From Corinectria fuckeliana (taxonomy: Eukaryota > Ascomycota > Sordariomycetes > Hypocreales > Nectriaceae), in the NCBI GenBank assembly GCA_019137255.1, contig WPDH01000261.1:124001-188000 (forward strand): a stretch of 64,000 nucleotides of DNA. The letters run 5' to 3'. The notes below the pieces were generated by a model that ran no database searches, was not told the origin of the DNA, and worked only from the letters and a program-made list of their open reading frames with translations. Position numbers and translations under genes: made by a program. Positions 57,201-64,000 of the stretch are shown piece by piece; the first letter of the stretch is position 1, and every line of letters begins with the position of its first letter.

Positions 57201-59060
57201 CAACCCACGCGTTGAGTTACGAATCCTCACGACTATGACCACGACCGCGACCGCGACCACGACTATAACGAAACGAAACGAAATTTTTGAGCCGAAAGAC
57301 CCTTGGATCTCCACCAACCGATCAATCCAATCACAGGCTTGACAAAATCACCATCGTCTCTTCATCATCAATCTCCTCGAAGACGGACCATTGTCATCAA
57401 AGCCCATCATTCAACAAAGCCCATCCATCCATCCATCAAAAGTCGTATCCGCGAAATCCCCAATTTGCCCTGCCGTCATCCCTGCAGTCCACATCTCTCG
57501 ACTCTTCCCTCCCCTCCCCTGCGCCGCCCTCTCGCCCTCCCCAAGTCTCACTCACTCAACCCATACCGAGCGCCACAGCCAGGGGCCGCCTTCAAATCCC
57601 GCCATCTTCCAACTCCACTACTCCACCATTCGACGCCTCGCAACGAATAGTCGTGCACCGCCGCACCCCGTCCTCCACTCCGTCGAGCGTCTGGGACCAA
57701 GCAAAACGCCCTTCATTTCGCTCACCCGAACGACCACTAGCTTTTCCCAAGCTGCCTCTCACTGCCTCCTGGCTGGAGTCTCTGCTTGTCCCCTTGTTGC
57801 TGTCTCTCCTCGTCCTCCCTTGCTGTACAGAAGGCCGCCCGCCCTGGACTGCTATCTAATAAGACCGCATTATTGGGTTCCAGACGCGGTGTCGTGTCCC
57901 CTCCCTCCCGCGCTCACAAAGTCGGGGCTGCTGCAACGCTACCTATTTATTACCTACGCTACTTTACATTTTGTACCAAGCTGCTAGGCCTAATTACAAA
58001 GGACTCATCAGTGCTTGCTTTGCTTGCGCGCTGACGGGCTCTGCCACTGCGCCTCTTTTCCTACCTACCCTTCCACTCCTCCGCGTTTCGCTTCCCCCCA
58101 CCCCCATCATTACTCTTCACCTTCTCCCTCTGCTTCTTCTTCATTTCGACACCTAATTGGTTTCTCATTTTTCGGCTCTTTCGGATTTCTATTCAGAGCG
58201 CTGCGCCTCTTTTCGCAATCCACCCACTGCAATCGAGAGACAGCCCTTGCTACTGCTGGACCAGGCGCCCGCTGTCCTCTTTTAACGTTACCCCTTTTGT
58301 CTGTCAGCAGATCTGACAGGCCCCCAAAGCCCGCTGCAAGCAACCACTGCAACGCTTCCACCTCCACCTCCACTTCCAACTTCAACAAGTCCCAAACTCG
58401 AACTCGAAAGTCGATCTCGGTTTCAAAATTCGGGCGCGACTAGACTCGCTCGTCCCAGCTGGGTTCTTTATCATCCACGCCTGTTCTCCCGTGTGTGTGC
58501 ATGCGCGCGCAGGGTGAATTCAAATTCCAGAGTGCCCTCTCTCTCACTCGCACACGCACACACGGCACCCGGGATCCCCCTTGTCTCCGCGCTGTTAAGT
58601 CTACGTACCTACAAGTACTTCGTACCCTCTTCGCATCCGCTCTCCGAGTCGTCTCTCGTCTCTCGCCCTCTCCGCCCTCCCCAACCACCTGAATCCTACA
58701 TCCTCCTTCCTCCCCAATCGTGGACTTGATCGTCCTAAAATTGTCGCTCCTTTGATTCTATTCTGCTTCGCCTTTCTTTCTCGCCCTAGTCGCGCTCCTT
58801 AGCTCGGACCGCCCAACCCATACTCGACGACTTTCTCCGCCTCTGGTCTGCCATTCTCTCCCGACGATCAGCACAGCCCATCTCAGCGTCCTTGCGCCGA
58901 ATGCTCCGGTAGCAATCGCGCCCTCGTCCGACTTCAACAAACCACCCCGATCAAGAGGTGCTTCCTCTCCTCCCTACCGCCTTGGCCCCGGCCACCAACC
59001 TAATCACCCTCCTTCCTTATGCCATCGTACGGCTCTCTGGCTTCTCCGTCACTCAGGAAA
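51296..59060. other. Long gene-free stretch and SHO1 upstream region
   Basis: About 7.7 kb. 51.4-54.6 kb is AT-leaning and has no recognisable gene. A 65-codon plus-strand frame at 53977-54174 begins with a signal-peptide-like MAPCLSTAALLLISISVSFS but has no further support. 54.9-57.2 kb is GC-richer with overlapping random frames and a C homopolymer at 56671-56684. 57.2-59.0 kb is strongly pyrimidine-rich on the plus strand, with CGACCG-type and CGAAA-type short tandem units near 57239-57280. It is likely the promoter and a long leader of SHO1. Confidence 0.5.
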
Positions 59061-59948
59061 ATGGACAACTCGAGAATGATGTACGGGAGCAATCGCCGCA
59101 AGGGGATCCAGTTGGGCAACATCCTCGGCGATCCCTTCGCTTTAGCTACCATCTCCATCGCAACGGTAAGACTTCTTGGCTGAGTCTCCCTGGGCCTTTT
59201 CTTGAGCATCTAAATGCTGGTTCCTACACCTGGCCACGTCACTAACCTGCAACAGCTCGCTTGGTTCATCACCTTCATCGGCTGTATCATCGCACAGGTT
59301 CAGGACACCAACGATGACTTCCCGACGTACGCCTGGTGGGCTTGTGTCTACAACTTTCTTGCTATTATCGGAGTCTTCGTCGTCATCGGTAGCGACTCCA
59401 TCCACACCTACCACGTAGCTGTAACTGGCTTTCTGGCCGCGGGAATCATCACTGTCACCTCCAGCATCAACCTATTGCTCTACTCCGGCAACGGTGCGCG
59501 ACAGGCCGCCGCCGCCGGCTTCATCCTCCTGGCAATGGTAGTAGTAAGTCTTCTCCACCCGTGGTCTGTCTGACAGACTTAATTGGAATCCCCTTGCTGA
59601 CACGACTCGACAGGTTCTCTGGACCTTTTACTTCGGATCGAACCCTTCGTCTACTCCCCGCGCCTTCCTAGACTCGTTCGCTTTGGCCAAGGAATCTACC
59701 ACGATACACCGATCGACGATGAATGCCTACGGCGGCACCGGACGCCCCGAAACGTCAAACTCAGTCCAGCCTCCTCAAATGTACACTTCAGCCCAACTCA
59801 ACGGCTTTGAGAATCCTTCTCCCGTCGGCGGCGTGTCCCAGGCAAACGGACGTGGCTCAGCCGTGCCCCAAAGCTTCACCAACTCCATGATGCAACAACA
59901 GCTCCAGCCGACCCAACATCTCCAACCCCAACTACCGATGCAGCCGAC

Positions 59949-59982
<34 letters not shown>

Positions 59983-60210
59983 GGCAAGCCGACCAACTCG
60001 CCCGACGCCGAGGTCGTACCACCGACGGAGTACCCCTACCGCGCAAAGGCCATCTACAGCTATGAGGCCAACCCTGACGACGCCAACGAAATCTCATTTT
60101 CGAAACACGAAATCCTCGAGGTGTCGGACGTCAGCGGGCGCTGGTGGCAGGCTCGCAAGGAGAGCGGAGACACGGGTATCGCGCCCAGTAACTACCTCAT
60201 TCTATTATGA
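59061..60210 (+). CDS. SHO1: High-osmolarity signalling protein Sho1
   Basis: A plasma-membrane scaffold of the HOG pathway that docks Pbs2-type MAPKK through its SH3 domain. Exons: 59061-59165, 59256-59543, 59614-60210. They total 990 nt, giving 329 aa. A short basic head (GSNRRKGIQLGNILGDPFAL) precedes four membrane helices, for example LAWFITFIGCIIAQ, WWACVYNFLAIIGVFVVIG, VTGFLAAGIITVTSSINLL and AGFILLAMVVVLWTFYFG. A long hydrophilic linker contains a run of about 13 Gln encoded mostly by CAA. The C-terminal SH3 domain runs from YRAKAIYSYEANPDD to GIAPSNYLILL, with the binding-site Trp pair (GRWWQAR) intact. Confidence 0.96.
59950..59982 (+). repeat. CAA microsatellite coding poly-Gln in SHO1
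   Basis: About eleven uninterrupted CAA units, in frame within the linker between the membrane part and the SH3 domain. Its length is likely variable between strains. Confidence 0.85.
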
Positions 60211-61326
60211 GAAACGACTCCGGCAAAAGTTCTCTGGGATACCCGCCGTTGCGCAACAGCGAGCCGCCGAGCACCACCAGTGCCGAACGGGCTGCTTCAT
60301 CTTATTTTGTTAACGTTTTAGAGTCACGACTCCTCCAGTTGGTTCAGGTTCACTATTGGGATGGGAAATGTGTTGGATGGTGTATATTTGGGACGAAAGG
60401 CCCCTTTACAAACGGTTCACGGCGCTTGGCAAATCGCTGCATTCTTTTTTTCAATGTCTGTTTTTCTCAATCATTTGTGTTTCTCTTCACTTCATCTATT
60501 ACTATTGAATCCCATGAGACTCGACCTCCTTTTATGCAGTACAGACTACCAGCATCAATCCAGGTGCTGTATTCGAAAAAGACATGCGTTTGGGGTCCAA
60601 ACATGACGAGGAGTTTGGGTTACGGGCCATGTCGGCTGGTCGTCAGGCACGGAACGTTGTCCAGAGGAGCAAGGCAGCCATGTGCAGGTACGGGTGCAGG
60701 TACGGGTGCAGGCCCAGGAGAAGGCGTGGACTTGGCGGTAGCTAGAACGAGGAGGGATCCATGATGTCCCTCGTCTTGGTCAATGCGACGACTATTGGAA
60801 TGAACCGGCCCAGCCTTGCTAATGCATGGGGTTATGATCCTGTACTGTGCTGTTAATGTGATGTCACTGCGGGCAAGGGGCAGGAAATCTAGCCGAACTA
60901 CTCAGGAGGCAATCTGGGAATTCATTTTAATAAGACGTGCAGCTTCATCCAGTGGGCATTTTATCGTGCAGGGCTCTGGATGCGCGTGACCCAGCCTTCG
61001 GGCGGCTTGAAGCATGGCGCTTTACATGGTGAACTCCTAACCCTCGTCGCCGGGGCTGCTGGTAACCGAGACGATGCCTTTCCCAGACGGTTGTCCTAAT
61101 ACGGGCAGCTCAAAGGATTGGGGGTAGGATCGGCACGCTCCCCGGAGTGTTTGCGCTCGGCTGCTCACCAAGACCGCCGATCGTGCACTCCGGTCGATCC
61201 GCCCCTCTCCTATCTTGATTGGACACCCACCATTGCCCATTCTGTACTATCGCGGCCCTGCCCCAGATCATCAATCGTAGATCATTATCCATGAGATTTA
61301 ATTACGCCCCAAATCCACCGTTTCTC
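60211..61326. other. Convergent 3' flanks of SHO1 and SPC19
   Basis: About 1.1 kb without a gene. It contains a short minisatellite (about 2.5 copies of a 12-bp GCAGGTACGGGT unit) at about 60684-60713. Confidence 0.6.
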
Positions 61327-61927
61327 TCAACCATCGAGTCGCTTCCGCAGTTCCCGCTCCTTCTGCAGCACCTCGAGCTCCAGCCTCTCCACGCCATACC
61401 GCAGGGCCTCCTTGCGCTGGCGCACCGCACGCGCGCGCAGCTTCTCCTCGGGCGTGAGCCTGCGCTCGCCGCCGGTTCCGTGCTGCCGGGCCTTCTTATG
61501 GACGTGGACGTCGTCGTCGGAGCGCGCGAGCCGCCCGCCCTGCAGCTCCGCGCGGGCCTTGAGCGTCTCGATGCGACGCTCCTGGCGCTCGATCTGCGAG
61601 TCTGCGCGAGCGAGCAGCAGCGCGATGTACGGGCCGATGTCGTCGCGGAGTGAGGCCTCTGCTGCGGCGAGGGTAGGTTGCGGGATGAGCTCGTAGTGCT
61701 AGAGGCTGTTAGCAGGAGGGAAAGCGAGGAGAGGGGAGGGGAGGAGAAGGTAGGTGGGCGGAGGAACGTACACGGACAGACTTGAGGACGGTGACCAGGC
61801 GGGGGAAGTCGGAGACGCCGTTGTCGAGGGTCTGGACGGAGGACTCGAGGAAGTTTAGGGAGCTGCGTAGGGAGGTCACGGAGTCGGCGTAGGTTGAGAC
61901 GTTGGCGGTGGAAGTGCTGGTCGCCAT
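61327..61927 (-). CDS. SPC19: DASH complex subunit Spc19
   Basis: Part of the DASH/Dam1 ring that couples kinetochores to spindle microtubules. Exons (minus) are 61927-61772 and 61698-61327, giving 175 aa. The start region SYADSVTSL-like (here TYADSVTSLRSSLNFLESSV), then DFPRLVTVLKSVR, joins HYELIPQPTLAAAEASLRDD across the intron; this is the conserved Spc19 core. ARADSQIERQERRIETLKAR and the Arg/Glu-rich C-terminus (LELEVLQKERELRKRL) form coiled coils. The usual length is about 160-180 aa. No abnormality was seen. Confidence 0.9.
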
Positions 61928-63346
61928 GGCTAGTGGTGGGTGGGTGTCGCGGGGGGTGGTTTTAGGGCCAGGAACTATCACAGGTGTGCCCGGTGGCGAG
62001 GCGAGACGACTATGTGTCCCTGGGGGAGATTTTGTTGGCCCGGCGTGACGGAGGGCAGTTGCGTTGTCTGGCAGTATCGGGAAGAGAGCTGGGGGCGTCG
62101 AGGTGAGGATTGTTGTGATGTCGCGATGCCTGCCATGACAGGCGCGGAGGTTGCACGGACCACGGCTCCGGCTTTCACGTCATGTGGGGCAGCTTTCCCC
62201 TGACGGCAGTTCTCTAACGTCCGGGGGGAGCACCTCTTACACGCATCGGTGTTCTCTGCATTTTTGCGAGGTTGAGCATGGGAAGCTGTGGTTATCTGTC
62301 TCTCAACTCGTCACAGATTCGTGTGAGAGATCGGGTTTTGCCCATGGAGAGAAGGACGGGCAGCAAAGAAACTCGCGCGCACGCCTCCGCCTCTCCCAGC
62401 AAGCTCCTGGAATGTGAGGTAATTGATCGGCATTAGCACCACACTTGATATTAGGATTCCGTTGCTGAGCGGGAGATTTCCTGCAATCAAGACGAGGTAG
62501 CGGGTACCTCGATGCTCATATGCTGTTTGTTGGGCCCGACATGGTCCTCTTCGATTCGCCTCCATCGTTGACGTTCTCTCATCGAGGCTCTTGGCCAATC
62601 CAGTCGCGCGTCTCTGTTTTCTCCTTCGTGGCCAAGTGTCTCACTACGCAACACTTCGGAGCCCGGGCCGCAGGCCGTTCAGCTGAAGCGTGTTCCTAGC
62701 TTGATTACTAGTCTTCTGGAGAAGTTGTCATAGTCGAGCCGGAGTCTCGGTGCGCTTGTAGTCCGACAAGGCGGAGATAGTCGGAGGATATCGAACTTCC
62801 ACCAGACTCATCCGACGCCTTCCAAAGCTATGTCTACACGGCAGGCATGGGTGATCGATGAGCCCCCCCAACACTTCGCCACGACACCCCCCAGCAACAG
62901 ACGGGAACAGCCCTGCTCTCGTGGCAACTCGCTGCGCATCACACGCACCTGCAACGGGACAGCCAAGGCGATGTTAATTCTTCTCGGCTACATTCGAGGA
63001 CTGGTGATTCGCCTCGGCGTTTCTTCTGCCGGCTCGATGACCAAATCGACTGCCTTCTCCCTTGGCTGGGGTGAGACCTTCGGTCAGGGGCATTCTACCC
63101 GACACACACACCCCCCACCCCCAGATCCCAAATGCCTCCATCCTACGACAAACTACTTAATGCCCCCAGCTTGGTCTCTTCCCCTCGTGTTCGTGCTCGA
63201 TTTCCCCGCCCTTTTTTATCTGGAACTCCCCACGGGTCTAGCTAGGTTTATGTTTTTGACTTGCTGCCTTTTGTTTGTTCCCCGTTCCCTTCTGTTCTGT
63301 TCTCCCTCTCGACCGGCCGTTCTCGGCGGCTCGTTAACACCATTAG
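61928..63346. other. Intergenic, possibly holding a 5' exon of the last gene
   Basis: The SPC19 promoter lies at the left. The bases before 63347 (GTTAAC...CATTAG) look like a branch point and splice acceptor, so a signal-peptide exon of the following gene may sit somewhere in the right part. I could not identify it. Confidence 0.45.
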
Positions 63347-64000
63347 ATGTATAACAGCCCTAGCGCCGCGCATCCGGAAACCGAGGGCCACGGCCTTCGC
63401 TTCCTCAATGAGGAGTGGAACGAGAGCATCTCCAACGGCGAGCTCTTCACGCTTGCGTGGAATGAAACCATCGAGGCGGTTGATGCCCGTCTGGGTGTTT
63501 TCCGAGTGACGTATCCTCGGGATGGAGTCAAGCAGTACGAGTTGGTGACAAATCTGACGGGTAAGTGTTGGCATATATCATCCTACATTGCCCAAGGCAT
63601 GTGAGCGAGGCCATGCACTAATACCAATTACAGAGTTCATCGAGTCAACGACGTGTAAATGGACGCCCGATGACTTGGACGATAATCTATACGCCATGTG
63701 GTTGACCACGGTCAGTAACGGGAACCAGAGCTGGACCATCTCCCCGCCCTGGAAATTAAGAAACTATGTAGGTTTTTTCGTTTAGTAGCCTCCTTCTTCG
63801 CTCTAAGCTTTCCTACCTAACACAACGCCATCACAGAGGAGCCGAAGGGTTCACTGGGCGCCCTCCGTCGGCATCCCCATCGTAGTCATCCTCGGCCTCT
63901 ACGCCGTTTCCTTGATGACCTGCCTCTGGTATCGCCGCCGAAAGCGGCTGAAGCGCGACCGCGACCGCGACGAAAACGACACCAGCCAGGCCGCCGACGC
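63347..64000 (+). CDS. Single-pass membrane protein, runs off the right end
   Basis: Visible exons are 63347-63560, 63634-63767 and 63837 onward, all in frame. The extracellular-looking part carries N-glycosylation sequons (NES, NET, NLT, NQS) and begins around HPETEGHGLRFLNEEWNESI. One hydrophobic helix follows (IPIVVILGLYAVSLMTCLWY), then a strongly basic stop-transfer segment (RRRKRLKRDRDRDEND). This is type I topology, yet no signal peptide precedes residue 1. The ATG at 63347 follows an AG that looks like a splice acceptor, so the true start is probably in an upstream exon. The protein resembles fungal transmembrane proteins of unknown function with a Wsc/sensor-like layout. The 3' end is outside the window. 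Confidence 0.65.

Noticed and set aside
57287..58443. Pro/Ser-rich plus-strand ORFs before SHO1
   Set aside because: Three overlapping frames are all open because the DNA is pyrimidine-rich; none shows conserved protein features.

Overview
The window reads as nuclear DNA of a filamentous ascomycete (Pezizomycotina, most likely Sordariomycetes). Genes are cut by many 45-110 bp GT-AG introns. The gene content is fungal: a Zn2Cys6 regulator, a YAT amino acid permease, SHO1, the DASH subunit Spc19, and a dynactin subunit resembling Neurospora RO-10. C-to-T/G-to-A decay of the repeat-induced point mutation (RIP) type is visible in one stretch. All intron boundaries given were placed by eye from splice sites, reading frame and family conservation.

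Layout. 1-72 is the tail of a gene entering from the left. A tRNA-Ile(UAU) with an intron lies at 2190-2290. 2716-7711 (-) encodes FGAM synthase (ADE6) in 15 exons. After a long gene-poor stretch come an amino acid permease (14353-16075, +), a siderophore-transporter relic (~16.4-16.7 kb) and amidophosphoribosyltransferase (ADE4, 19627-21459, -). 23.6-28.9 kb holds a small membrane protein, a Zn2Cys6 factor and an NAD(P)-binding reductase-like protein, all on the minus strand.

29.4-39.3 kb is the unusual part, a graveyard of broken genes. It contains an SRPBCC-domain pseudogene, a phosphoserine aminotransferase pseudogene with a sharply bounded AT-rich core, a tandem Myb/SANT-like repeat gene whose Trp codons have become stops, an unassigned remnant, one intact Nramp metal transporter, a kinase-like gene with a frameshift just before its DFG motif, and a decayed DUF3435-type tyrosine recombinase whose 5' end faces tRNA-Ser(AGA) at 39583-39664. 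DUF3435 recombinases are the captains of fungal Starship giant transposons, so I read this block as a probable Starship relic. The ends of the element were not found.

39.7-44.3 kb is gene-poor. 44.3-50.7 kb is ordinary housekeeping: a small Cys-rich protein, NAD(P)HX epimerase divergent from mitochondrial ribosomal protein S16, an AVT-type vacuolar amino acid transporter divergent from a dynactin p24-like gene, then tRNA-Tyr(GUA). 51.3-59.0 kb has no gene I can support. SHO1 (59061-60210), SPC19 (61327-61927, -) and a single-pass membrane protein running off the right end complete the window.

Functional links: two purine-synthesis enzymes (steps 1 and 4) sit on one strand about 12 kb apart, and two genes with mitochondrial or NAD(P)-repair roles share one short divergent promoter.
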